Virus record (IMG/VR): IMGVR_UViG_3300035187_001124
Location: 1-22,413 of that record
Length of the DNA stretch: 22,413 nucleotides
Origin: a virus
Reading direction: 5' to 3' (one strand)
Of this stretch, positions 1 to 7,272 are shown piece after piece (within the stretch, counting starts at the first letter, position 1; the number at the start of each line of letters is the position of its first letter). The position numbers were made by a program, and so were the translations under genes. Below the pieces are notes generated by a model that did not search any database, had not been told where the DNA came from, and worked only from the letters and a program-made list of their open reading frames with translations.

Positions 1-58
1 CACCCGGCATGGCTCCTTGAACTTTTTGCGGGAACGATAATGTATTATAGTCTGCCAT
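1..58 (-). CDS. 5' end of an unidentified, probably late, phage protein (partial)
   Basis: Reading the minus strand from an ATG at 58 gives 19 codons, beginning MADYNTLSFPQKV, that run off the left edge of the window. An AGGA ribosome-binding site sits about 7 bases before the ATG, and a late-promoter-like box (GATAAATAC) lies about 35 bases upstream on the same strand. The gene therefore looks like a late structural gene transcribed away from gp55. Too little protein is visible to name a family. Confidence 0.6.
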   Translation of the reverse strand, partial: MADYNTLSFPQKVQGAMPG

Positions 59-70
59 GGTTTTTCCTGT

Positions 71-100
71 ACTAAATATAGTTGTCTGCTTGTATTTATC
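71..100. promoter_or_regulatory. Face-to-face late-promoter-like boxes between the left-edge gene and gp55
   Basis: The plus strand has ACTAAATAT at 71-79 and the minus strand has GATAAATAC at 100-92. Both resemble the T4 late box TATAAATA that gp55 recognises. The minus-strand copy is well placed to drive the gene starting at 58. The plus-strand copy could drive gp55, 110 bases downstream. The same face-to-face arrangement recurs at 8133-8156. Promoter activity is inferred from sequence only. Confidence 0.5.
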
Positions 101-133
101 GCTTCAAAAAACCACAAAATTTACCCACATCTG

Positions 134-162
134 TTGCATTTCAGCAACAGTAAGTGTATTAT
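134..162 (+). promoter_or_regulatory. Sigma70-like promoter upstream of gp55, overlapping an inverted repeat
   Basis: TTGCAT (134-139) and TATTAT (157-162) are separated by 17 bases, the spacing expected of a host sigma70 promoter. The -10 matches the consensus at 5 of 6 positions and the -35 at 3 of 6. A perfect inverted repeat, CTGTTGC-ATTTCA-GCAACAG (131-150), overlaps the -35 element and could be an operator or an RNA hairpin. An early or middle promoter here would fit gp55, which must be made before late transcription. Confidence 0.4.
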
Positions 163-188
163 TGTCTTAACAACATAACAGAGGGACT

Positions 189-1091
189 ATGGCTGTAACA
201 TCTAAAAAACCAGTAAATTACTTAAACAATAAAGATATCCTAAAGGAAATTCATGAGAGCAAGAGTACATATTGCTCATTTGTGCAAAAAGAATATCATA
301 GATATGATCTTATCATCGATAAACCCGATGAACCATTAGAAAAATCTCTAGCATTTGCAGTAAAGCCCGCACAAATTAAGGCTGCTAAAGAAGTTAGAGC
401 CGCAAGATTATCAATAGAAACAGGTGAAAAAGTTGATCCAAAATCAGTCAACAAAGAAGATTTGATTTTTAGAGTCATGACTTGGGATCATATTCCTGTA
501 TCTCAAAAGCAACCTAGAAAGACAGTTAAGAAAAAGACTGCTAGGGACATTCTATCGTTTGATGACGATGAAGTTGACACTGATTCTATTTTTGAAGAAT
601 TAGAAGACAATACCACTAAAGGTGAAGTTGATGACATGGTTCATGTCAAAGTAAACTTTCCACCATTCCAACATTTTAAGTTAGACGATACTGGCTCATT
701 AGTATGTGTAGGTAAAAGTCATTGGATTGGCGGCATGCACAACGGTGAATTCAGTAAAGATCATGGGCAGATTACTAACAAACTAGCACGTATGTATATC
801 ATGCTTTGTGAAAAGTATGCTATGAAGTTCAATTGGCGCGGATATACCTACAATGACGAAATGCGCAACAGTGCTATTCTACAGTTGACATATGTGGGCT
901 TACGTTTCAATGAGGCTAAGTCAGCCAATCCATTCGCTTACTATACTGCGGCGATCACTAACAGTTTCTGCCGTGTTCTTAATACGGAAAAGCGTAACCA
1001 AAATATTCGTGATGACATTCTTGAAATGAATGGACTAAACCCAAGTTTCAGTCGTCAGATGAGCGGTGTTAAAGTTACATTCGAAGAATAA
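189..1091 (+). CDS. 55: gp55-like sigma factor for late transcription
   Basis: This is a T4 gp55-type sigma factor. It replaces the host sigma on RNA polymerase and directs it to late promoters with a TATAAATA-type -10 box, working with the sliding clamp in T4. The recognisable sigma core lies in the C-terminal third (about residues 175-285): an HWIGGMHNG motif, then a helical region with NWRGYTYNDEM and NPFAYYTAAITNSF, then an NIRDDILEMNG segment. A short conserved N-terminus contains YLNNKDILKEIH. Residues about 45-150 are charged and of low complexity. The protein is 300 residues against 185 for T4 gp55; from memory, aquatic T4-like phages have similarly long versions. The start is supported by a strong GAGGGA ribosome-binding site. 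Late-promoter-like boxes across this window are its probable targets. Confidence 0.93.
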   Translation: MAVTSKKPVNYLNNKDILKEIHESKSTYCSFVQKEYHRYDLIIDKPDEPLEKSLAFAVKPAQIKAAKEVRAARLSIETGEKVDPKSVNKEDLIFRVMTWDHIPVSQKQPRKTVKKKTARDILSFDDDEVDTDSIFEELEDNTTKGEVDDMVHVKVNFPPFQHFKLDDTGSLVCVGKSHWIGGMHNGEFSKDHGQITNKLARMYIMLCEKYAMKFNWRGYTYNDEMRNSAILQLTYVGLRFNEAKSANPFAYYTAAITNSFCRVLNTEKRNQNIRDDILEMNGLNPSFSRQMSGVKVTFEE

Positions 1092-1140
1092 GGTAACCTA
1101 AACAGTTGCAAAATGAATAAAGAGGTCTTATAGTATCGCT

Positions 1141-2157
1141 ATGGCGAATCTATTTAAAAAGGCGGCAGTATTCACGGATATTCACTTTGGACTTAAGTCG
1201 AACAGTCTACAACATAACTTAGACTGTTCTGACTTTGTTGATTGGTTTATCAGTGAAGCCAAAAAAGAAAACTGCGAGACATGCTTCTTTTTGGGTGATT
1301 ATAATCACCATCGTTCTAGTATCAATATGCATACCATGCAGTTTGGTCTACGTGCATTAGAGAAACTTAACGACAACTTTGATAGAGTAATCTTTATCCC
1401 GGGCAATCACGATTTATATTATCGTGACCGTAGAGATATTCACAGTGTTGAATGGGCAAAGCATTTGCCTAATGTAACAATCGTTAATGACTGGTTAGTA
1501 GAAGGTGACTGCGTTGTTGCACCCTGGCTAGTAGGTGATGATTATAAAAAGTTGTCCAAATTAGGTGGAAAATATCTATTCAGCCACTTAGAACTTCCCA
1601 ACTTCTATATGAATGCTATGGTTCAAATGCCTGATCATGGTGAATTGAACGATAATCACGTAGTCGGATTCGAAAAAGTATTCAGTGGCCACTTTCATAA
1701 ACGCCAAGCAAGAAATAATATTTGGTATATCGGCAATGCATTCCCACACAACTATGCAGACGCAGGCGATGATCAAAGAGGCATGATGATCCTAGAATGG
1801 AATAAGGATCCTGAGTTTCGTGCATGGCCCGATCAACCCGTGTTTCGTGTTTATAAACTAAGTGAAATCTTAGATAACCCAGAAGGCTTGCTATTACCAC
1901 GCAGTAATATTAGAGTACATCTAGACATTGATATTAGTTATGAAGAGGCCAATTTTATCAGAGAAACATTAATTCCCAAACATTGTTTACGTGAAATGGC
2001 ATTGATTCCTATGAAGTTAGATCAAGTAGGGCAAGACCTTGCGCCTGGTGAAATTAAATTTGAAAGCGTAGATCAGATTATCATTGATCAAATCTCTAAT
2101 ATTGAGAGTGAATTCTATGATAGTAAGATGCTACTGGAGTTATATAGAAATCTATGA
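1141..2157 (+). CDS. 47: gp47-like recombination nuclease subunit (Mre11/SbcD family)
   Basis: This is the nuclease subunit of the gp46/gp47 complex, which resects double-strand ends to start recombination-dependent replication in T4. At 338 residues it is nearly the same length as T4 gp47 (339). All calcineurin-type phosphodiesterase metal motifs are visible: D13-x-H15, G52-D-Y-N-H-H57, G88-N-H-D91, the SHLE around H149, and G183-H-F-H186. The nuclease should therefore be active. The stop codon overlaps the gp46 start in an ATGA, indicating translational coupling of the two subunits. The Shine-Dalgarno-like AGAGG is rather far (about 15 bases) from the ATG. Confidence 0.95.
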   Translation: MANLFKKAAVFTDIHFGLKSNSLQHNLDCSDFVDWFISEAKKENCETCFFLGDYNHHRSSINMHTMQFGLRALEKLNDNFDRVIFIPGNHDLYYRDRRDIHSVEWAKHLPNVTIVNDWLVEGDCVVAPWLVGDDYKKLSKLGGKYLFSHLELPNFYMNAMVQMPDHGELNDNHVVGFEKVFSGHFHKRQARNNIWYIGNAFPHNYADAGDDQRGMMILEWNKDPEFRAWPDQPVFRVYKLSEILDNPEGLLLPRSNIRVHLDIDISYEEANFIRETLIPKHCLREMALIPMKLDQVGQDLAPGEIKFESVDQIIIDQISNIESEFYDSKMLLELYRNL

Positions 2158-4226
2158 TTGTATTAAAAAATATCACATTACGTAACTTTCTAAGTATTGG
2201 TGCAGTAACACAAGCAGTTAACTTTGATAGCAAGGAACTTACACTTATTCTGGGTGAAAACTTAGACTTAGGTGGTGATGGTGCTAGAAACGGTACAGGT
2301 AAAACTACACTAATTCAAGGTCTTGCTTACGCCTTGTTTGGACAACCAATCAATAACATTCGTAAAGATAATTTAATCAATCGAACAAATGGTAAGGGTA
2401 TGATGGTTACCCTTGAGTTTGTTGCTAACGGCGTTGAATATAAGATTGAGCGCGGACGCAGACCAAATGTGTTAAAGTTTTACGTGAACAGTGATTTACA
2501 AACTGGTCAAGATGATGCACAGGGCGAGAACAAAGAAACGCAAATTCAAATTGAACGTGCAATTGGTATGACTCCTGACATGTTCAAGCACATTGTTGCA
2601 TTGAACACATATTCAGAACCTTTCTTGGCAATGAAATCTAATGATCAGCGTAATGTCATTGAGCAATTACTAGGTATCACACTTTTGTCAGAAAAGGCAG
2701 ATATCATCAAAGAAAAGATTCGCATCAATAAGGATGCAATCACAAGTGAAGAGTTTCGTGTCAAGGCTGTTGAAGAGGCCAACAAGCGTGTGCAAGAACA
2801 GATTGATAGCGTTAAGCGCCGTCAAACATTGTGGCAGAAAAAGCATGCCGAGGATCTTGCCAAGTTGGTAACTGATTATGAAGATTTAAGCAAGATCAAC
2901 ATTGAAGCCGAACTACAATCACATAAAGATTTAGTTGTTTGGAATTCACAAAAAACTCAACAGGATACTTATAATGCGTTGCTTGCACGTAGCACTGCTT
3001 GGAAGCAAAAGCATGACCTTGAAGTAGCCGAAGCAAGTCAATCATATCTAAAGAAGAATTTCTTTAATATTGAACCTGAACTTGAAGCATGGACTCAACT
3101 TACTAAGTGGCTGGCAGATAAGGCAGAACAAGATACTATTGCTACTGCAATTGTTACCCAAACCAAAAGTATCGAGAAAGAAAAAAAATTAATTGAGAAA
3201 TTGGAACAGGAAGTTCAATCACTGGAAGAACATAAATGTTATGCATGTGGTCAAGACTTCCACGATGAACAACATGAAAAGGTTATCTCTTCTAAGCGTA
3301 TTGACTTAGAAGGTGCGGTTACACAACTAAAAGAATACGAAAAGAATCTCGCTGATAATCAAAAGTTAGTTAAAGATTTAGGACCCAAACCTAAAACTCA
3401 TTACAAGACCGAAGCAGAAGCAATTCGCCACAGCAGTGATCTGGCTAACTTGAAAAAGGTATTAGAAGATAAGGAAGCAGAGACCAATCCTTATAGTGAA
3501 CAATTAGATGAATTAACTGTTATTGAACTAGGACCTAAGCCAAAGACACATTATGACACTGAGGCGAAGGCAATTGAACATCGCAGTACTGTTGCTAATT
3601 TAGAAAAAAGCATTGAAAATAAAGTCGCTGAAACTGATCCATATAGTGAACAAGTTGCTGAGATGGAAGCACAAGCATTACAAGAAATCAGTTTTGATAA
3701 AATAAACGAACTTACTAAATTAGGTGATCACCTAAAATTCCTATTAGATTTGCTAACTAGTAAAGATAGTTTCGTTCGTAAAAAGATTATCGATCAGAAC
3801 CTATCATATTTAAATGCTAGACTTACACATTATCTGGACAAGATTGGCTTGCCCCATACTGTTGTGTTTAAGAATGACTTGTCGGTTGAAATTACCGAAC
3901 TCGGTCGTGAGTTGGACTTTGATAACTTATCACGGGGTGAGCGGAACCGATTGATTTTAGGATTAAGTTTTGCGTTCCGTGACGTATGGGAGAACTTATA
4001 CTTCCCAATCAATACACTGTTCATTGACGAATTGATTGACAGTGGTTTAGATAGTATCGGTGTTGAAAACAGCATGGCTATTTTGAAAGACATGTCACGT
4101 AGACGCAACAAGAGCATTTGGCTTGTAAGTCATAGAGAAGAACTTGCAGGACGTGTGCCTAGCGTGTTGAAGGTTGTTAAAGAAAACGGCTTTACAACAT
4201 ACAATACAACAACTGATATTGAATAA
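2154..4226 (+). CDS. 46: gp46-like recombination ATPase (Rad50/SbcC family)
   Basis: This is the ATPase and coiled-coil subunit partnering gp47. The N-terminal half-domain has Walker A (GARNGTGKTT, K50). A zinc hook CYAC (C362, C365) sits at the tip of the coiled coil. The C-terminal half-domain has the ABC signature LSRGER (592-597), Walker B LFIDE (622-626) and the switch histidine in VSHREE (H660). The length is 690 residues against about 560 for T4 gp46. Most of the excess is explained by two internal tandem duplications, one on each side of the zinc hook: residues 223-334 with a 56-residue period and 409-508 with a 50-residue period. The arms are thus lengthened on both sides. The gene starts inside the gp47 stop codon (ATGA) and its own stop overlaps the radical SAM start by one base (TAATG). 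Confidence 0.95.
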   Translation: MIVLKNITLRNFLSIGAVTQAVNFDSKELTLILGENLDLGGDGARNGTGKTTLIQGLAYALFGQPINNIRKDNLINRTNGKGMMVTLEFVANGVEYKIERGRRPNVLKFYVNSDLQTGQDDAQGENKETQIQIERAIGMTPDMFKHIVALNTYSEPFLAMKSNDQRNVIEQLLGITLLSEKADIIKEKIRINKDAITSEEFRVKAVEEANKRVQEQIDSVKRRQTLWQKKHAEDLAKLVTDYEDLSKINIEAELQSHKDLVVWNSQKTQQDTYNALLARSTAWKQKHDLEVAEASQSYLKKNFFNIEPELEAWTQLTKWLADKAEQDTIATAIVTQTKSIEKEKKLIEKLEQEVQSLEEHKCYACGQDFHDEQHEKVISSKRIDLEGAVTQLKEYEKNLADNQKLVKDLGPKPKTHYKTEAEAIRHSSDLANLKKVLEDKEAETNPYSEQLDELTVIELGPKPKTHYDTEAKAIEHRSTVANLEKSIENKVAETDPYSEQVAEMEAQALQEISFDKINELTKLGDHLKFLLDLLTSKDSFVRKKIIDQNLSYLNARLTHYLDKIGLPHTVVFKNDLSVEITELGRELDFDNLSRGERNRLILGLSFAFRDVWENLYFPINTLFIDELIDSGLDSIGVENSMAILKDMSRRRNKSIWLVSHREELAGRVPSVLKVVKENGFTTYNTTTDIE
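2820..3155 (+). repeat. Tandem duplication in the ascending coiled-coil arm of gp46
   Basis: Residues 223-278 and 279-334 align without gaps at a 56-residue period, with 18 of 56 positions identical by eye. Matching anchors are W227/W283, KH230-231/KH286-287, NIE-EL at 249-254 and 305-310, W263/W319 and QDT at 270-272 and 326-328. Divergence is high, so the duplication is old. A period of 56 equals eight heptads, which keeps a coiled coil in register. Confidence 0.75.
3378..3677 (+). repeat. Tandem duplication in the descending coiled-coil arm of gp46
   Basis: Residues 409-458 and 459-508 repeat at exactly 150 bases (50 residues), with 31 of 50 residues identical by eye. Both copies begin LGPKPKTHY and share AETxPYSEQ. 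Many synonymous differences show that this is a maintained duplication and not an assembly artefact. It lies on the opposite side of the zinc hook from the 56-residue repeat. Confidence 0.9.
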
Positions 4227-5236
4227 TGTTAGCAAAATGGCACTGGCATATTGAGATTAGTAGCAAGTGTACCTTGCGCTGTCCTCGTTGTGCCAGACAA
4301 GAAGTGCCTGATACACTAATCAATACTGAACTAGATTTAGAATTCTTCCAACGCAATTTTACACATGAATTCGTAAAAAATAACGTAGAAAAAGTAACGT
4401 TTTGCGGGGATGACGGTGATCCTATATATGCACATGATTTCATCAAAGTGGTGGAATATTTAAAGGAAATTAAGCCGTCTATCTCTATTGTTATCGTTAC
4501 TAACGGATCATATAAGACTGAGGGTTGGTGGCAAGATTTAGCAGTAAATCTGACTGAAACCGATCAAGTGCATTTCAGTTTAGATGGCTGGGATCAAGAA
4601 AGTAATAATAAATACCGAATCAACTGTAATTGGGATAGCATCATGACCGGTGCTAGAGTCCTTATTTCCAGAAGCAAAGCGTTTACTTCTTGGGATGCCA
4701 TTGCATTTAAGTTTAATGAACACAAGTTAGACTTTATGCGTGACAAGGCTAAACGTATGGGCTTTGATCAATTTCAGTTGACAAAGAGTACAAAGTTTGG
4801 TAAGATTTACAACAACTATGGAATAGACGATGAGTTACAACCTATAGATGATTTAATTAGTTCAAGTCATAGATTTGAACGTACTATCACAAATCTATCA
4901 GGTCGTGAAGTTCAAGAACCGTGGTTAGAAACAAATATCAAACTGTACAAGTCAGTTAGAGATATTGGTAATACAAAGCCCATGTGTCATATAGGGAACA
5001 AGGGGTTGTATATCAATTCTAGGGGCGAGTTTTACCCTTGCTGTTGGGTGGCTAATCGTTATGGTCACAACAATAAGTGGGCAGAATTAGGTAAGAAGTT
5101 TGACTTGCATAAAGTCAACCTTGATAGTATTGTAGGTTTACCATTTTGGAATGGTGAATTTGCTAATGACAGTTTTGAATGTGAAACAAAATGCAGTTCA
5201 GAACGGGTCACAAGAAATTATGCCACTGAGTGGTAA
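4226..5236 (+). CDS. Radical SAM protein with SPASM/twitch-like C-terminus
   Basis: The protein should use an iron-sulfur cluster to cleave S-adenosylmethionine and generate a radical; its substrate is unknown. The N-terminus has the cluster-binding C15-x3-C19-x2-C22 motif. A CGDDGDP segment (60-66) stands where radical SAM enzymes have their GGEP-type SAM-binding motif, and TNG at 92-94 follows. The C-terminus has C254-x12-G267-x4-C272, then C273, C319 and C323, which looks like a SPASM or shorter 'twitch' auxiliary cluster domain. Such domains are typical of peptide- or protein-modifying enzymes. The start codon overlaps the gp46 stop by one base, so it is probably translated from the same message as the recombination genes. 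No substrate peptide is obvious nearby, and a role in DNA or RNA modification cannot be excluded. Confidence 0.88.
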   Translation: MLAKWHWHIEISSKCTLRCPRCARQEVPDTLINTELDLEFFQRNFTHEFVKNNVEKVTFCGDDGDPIYAHDFIKVVEYLKEIKPSISIVIVTNGSYKTEGWWQDLAVNLTETDQVHFSLDGWDQESNNKYRINCNWDSIMTGARVLISRSKAFTSWDAIAFKFNEHKLDFMRDKAKRMGFDQFQLTKSTKFGKIYNNYGIDDELQPIDDLISSSHRFERTITNLSGREVQEPWLETNIKLYKSVRDIGNTKPMCHIGNKGLYINSRGEFYPCCWVANRYGHNNKWAELGKKFDLHKVNLDSIVGLPFWNGEFANDSFECETKCSSERVTRNYATEW

Positions 5237-5252
5237 AGAGATAGATATAGAT

Positions 5253-5819
5253 ATGACTTCACCACAAAAAGCAAAAGGCTCCTCATTCGAAAGAGAAGTT
5301 GCAAACTTCTTATCAACATTATACAACGAGAGTTTCATTCGTGCCCCTGGCTCGGGTGCTTACGTTGGAGGTAAGAATCAGTCACGTACTCAATTCTTAC
5401 ATGAGGGGCAGATTCGCAGTTTCAAAGGTGATATCGTCCCAGGACAATCGTTCCCTAAATTCAATGCAGAATGCAAAAGTTATGCAGATTTTCCGTTTCA
5501 TCAGGTGTTGGCAGGTAACTGTAAAACATTAGATGGATGGTTGCAACAACTTATGGATGTTGCAGAGGAAGGCGATTTAAACATTCTATTCATGAAGTTT
5601 AATCGCAAGGGAAAGTTTGTCGCAGTCCAAACGAAATATACATGGGTTACTGATAACTTCATGTACTATTCTTCTCCCAACTTAGGTGATTGGATTCTAC
5701 TTGAATTTGATCACTTCTTCAAATTAAACAAAGACCTTCTTAAATCATACTCAAGCAACGTAGGCTCAACAGACACCAAGTCAGGCAATATTATTAATAT
5801 CGACACTGTACTGGCGTAA
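5253..5819 (+). CDS. PD-(D/E)XK nuclease, probable Holliday-junction resolvase-like enzyme
   Basis: With the start at 5253 (MTSPQKAKGSSFEREV) the protein is 188 residues. An in-frame ATG at 5151 lies deep inside the radical SAM gene and would add residues encoded out of frame with it, so I reject it. The nuclease fold is suggested by the N-terminal helix acid (E13/E15), then D60 in KGDIV, then the E73-C-K75 pair. This is the E...D...ExK pattern of PD-(D/E)XK enzymes such as archaeal Hjc resolvases. It follows gp46 and radical SAM in one orientation. T4 has a resolvase, gp49, in the same general neighbourhood (55-49-47-46), so this gene may be a non-homologous replacement that resolves branched DNA before packaging. 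The fold assignment is moderately sure; the resolvase role is inferred. Confidence 0.72.
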   Translation: MTSPQKAKGSSFEREVANFLSTLYNESFIRAPGSGAYVGGKNQSRTQFLHEGQIRSFKGDIVPGQSFPKFNAECKSYADFPFHQVLAGNCKTLDGWLQQLMDVAEEGDLNILFMKFNRKGKFVAVQTKYTWVTDNFMYYSSPNLGDWILLEFDHFFKLNKDLLKSYSSNVGSTDTKSGNIINIDTVLA

Positions 5820-5839
5820 TTAGGCTCACTTAATATACA

Positions 5840-6255
5840 ATTTGTTTGGTCGGGGTTGCTCGACCCTCCTTGAGGAAGTACGGGTAGTGCTGTGCTAACG
5901 GATCTGGAGTATGCGTAGAACATTAATGTTCTACGGAACACCGAGAGGGCAATCGACAGGTTTGCGAACCCTCAATGAGTCTATACCTACTCTATCTTGA
6001 TGGTATAGAACATGCGTTGCTGAGGATATGACAACATATCACTCACTACAGTCCCATTAAACTTTACAGAGCAACCGGTAGCGTTATATAGCAAACAGGC
6101 TGATATGACGGGGAAAGATAGCACATGGATGACAGGGCATGGCAATGTACCTTAAACCATTGGTAGTGCTGAATAGCACTACCATGGCTTCTAAAGCGGC
6201 AATATATAATCCGTATATGTAGATAAGAATAAAGTTGAGAAAACTTAAGACCGTA
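5840..6255 (+). ncRNA. Putative structured non-coding RNA in the 485-base gene-free interval
   Basis: No convincing gene occupies 5820-6304, but the stretch is full of stem-loops. Examples are GGTCG/CGACC (5848-5865), CCTC/GAGG (5865-5875), a perfect 22-base palindrome (5914-5935), a GAGG/CCTC stem enclosing GTT-TGCG-AAC (5945-5973) and TCTATACC/GGTATAGA (5980-6009). Others are TGAGGATATG-ACAA-CATATC-A-CTCA (6021-6045), a 13-pair stem with one bulge closed by GAAT (6157-6187), and AAGTT/AACTT near 6233-6246. The 9-mer GGTAGTGCT occurs at both 5883-5891 and 6162-6170, so the partner AGCACTACC (6175-6183) could pair locally or over long range. I do not recognise a known family. The strand is uncertain; plus is assumed because the upstream plus-strand operon would transcribe it. 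Exact ends are unknown. Confidence 0.5.
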
Positions 6256-6260
6256 AGAAA

Positions 6261-6302
6261 TAAGAACGAACGAAGTGAGTTCTTAGATGAACGAAGTTCA
6301 TC
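6261..6302 (-). terminator. Twin hairpins at the end of the SGNH-hydrolase transcript
   Basis: Two adjacent perfect inverted repeats, TAAGAAC/GTTCTTA (6261-6285) and GATGAAC-GAA-GTTCATC (6286-6302), lie immediately beyond the stop of the minus-strand hydrolase gene. Read on the minus strand, the second hairpin is followed by a T-rich TTTCTTA, so it may act as a weak intrinsic terminator. The plus strand has no U-run after the hairpins. Confidence 0.4.
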
Positions 6303-6304
6303 TC

Positions 6305-7039
6305 TTAAATGAATTTATGAAATTTAAGATGACTAAGCAAGTGATCCGAAAAAACGTCATGTGCTTTTTCTTCTAAATGATTTCGTTGGGTGATCTTGAA
6401 GTCGTTATTTCTTCCCCAAGTAAGAAAACTACCATCGATACTATAGGGTTTCCAAAATGAATTATTCCAATCAAATTCAATCAAACGGTTAGACATTTCT
6501 CTTTCGTACTCGGCAGCAGAAAGTATTTGTTTGTAATTAGGGTTATCGAATATTTCATAAAAACTGCTTACAGCATTAAAAAATAAATGCGGAATCTTTA
6601 GATGTTCCAATCGTAGGTGTAGATTGTACATTTGATTATGTTGATATCTAGTAATGCCCAACAATGATATGTCGCCGGCTAAAAAATCACTATGAAACTT
6701 AACTCTATTAGGGTCTATTTCTAGTCCACGTTCTTGACTTAATCCAATCTCTCCGCTGCCTAAAGTTTTATCTTCACCGTCAACAAACCAATCAAATCTG
6801 CTAGGTTCACTCCATCCAATAATTATTAGGTCGGGAAATTTATCTTTACCTAACTCACAATCATTCAAATAATTATTAGTTAAACGTAATATTCTATCGT
6901 TGCCTGCACCGCCCCTTGCAGGGTTATCGACTACATTGCCGTTTAATTTTTTAGCAAGCACGTATGCATAACATGTTTCTTTGGGATTGCGTAATTCAGA
7001 GCCAAAAGTATGACTATCACCGTTGAAGTAAATTCTCAT
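6305..7039 (-). CDS. SGNH/GDSL-like hydrolase family protein
   Basis: The 244-residue protein begins with a GDSH block (G7-D8-S9, S9 the likely nucleophile) and has GGAGND at 43-48, matching the glycine and asparagine blocks of SGNH hydrolases. A C-terminal NHLEEKAHDVF segment could supply the catalytic histidine. Families of this type remove acyl or acetyl groups from sugars, lipids or peptidoglycan; the substrate here is not evident. The start is supported by AAAGGTG just before the ATG, and only 9 bases separate it from the stop of the upstream small ORF, so it is co-transcribed with the gp26-like gene. Virion-associated or capsule-modifying roles are possible. Confidence 0.7.
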   Translation of the reverse strand: MRIYFNGDSHTFGSELRNPKETCYAYVLAKKLNGNVVDNPARGGAGNDRILRLTNNYLNDCELGKDKFPDLIIIGWSEPSRFDWFVDGEDKTLGSGEIGLSQERGLEIDPNRVKFHSDFLAGDISLLGITRYQHNQMYNLHLRLEHLKIPHLFFNAVSSFYEIFDNPNYKQILSAAEYEREMSNRLIEFDWNNSFWKPYSIDGSFLTWGRNNDFKITQRNHLEEKAHDVFSDHLLSHLKFHKFI

Positions 7040-7048
7040 TTATCACCT

Positions 7049-7225
7049 TTAGAAGAATGGGAGTTGTGTTTTCTTAGTTAATTCTAAGTTTTCTTTAACT
7101 AAGTTGTTGATGTATATGCGCTCTTCCATAGACATATTCAATACATCTTCATACGACACACCGCCACGCATGTACCAAGCCAAAGAAAGGGCAGACTCTT
7201 TAATGCCCGCCACTTCTTTTTCCAT
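7049..7225 (-). CDS. Small tail-assembly ORF, probably the -1 frameshift extension of the gp26-like gene
   Basis: From the first ATG (7225) this encodes 58 residues, MEKEVAGIKES through SLAWYMRGG to an LPFF ending. Its reading frame is open upstream of that ATG all the way to the slippery site at 7285-7279. The protein-like stretch SPETVKKLIDN just before the ATG looks like coding sequence. No good ribosome-binding site precedes the ATG. I therefore think it is mainly made as a C-terminal extension of the gp26-like protein (76 residues beyond the slip, about 349 in total). This is the design of the lambda G/GT tail-assembly chaperones next to the tape-measure gene. In T4, gene 51 follows gene 26; whether this ORF corresponds to gp51 is a guess. 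Independent initiation remains possible. Confidence 0.72.
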   Translation of the reverse strand: MEKEVAGIKESALSLAWYMRGGVSYEDVLNMSMEERIYINNLVKENLELTKKTQLPFF

Positions 7226-7272
7226 ATTATCAATCAGCTTCTTTACCGTCTCGGGGCTAGACCGTAGAAGCC

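Noticed and set aside
5151-5252. Upstream in-frame ATG start for the PD-(D/E)XK nuclease
   Set aside because: It lies wholly within the radical SAM coding region in another frame, and the nuclease-like similarity begins only after the ATG at 5253.
5820-6304. RNase P RNA, tmRNA, tRNA or group I intron in the gene-free interval
   Set aside because: GAGGAAGTACGGG and an ACAGAGCAAC stretch recall RNase P, but the conserved 3' partner (ACAGAA..GGCUUA type) is absent. GGTTTGCGAACC is not a proper tRNA T-arm in context, and group I core elements are not recognisable.
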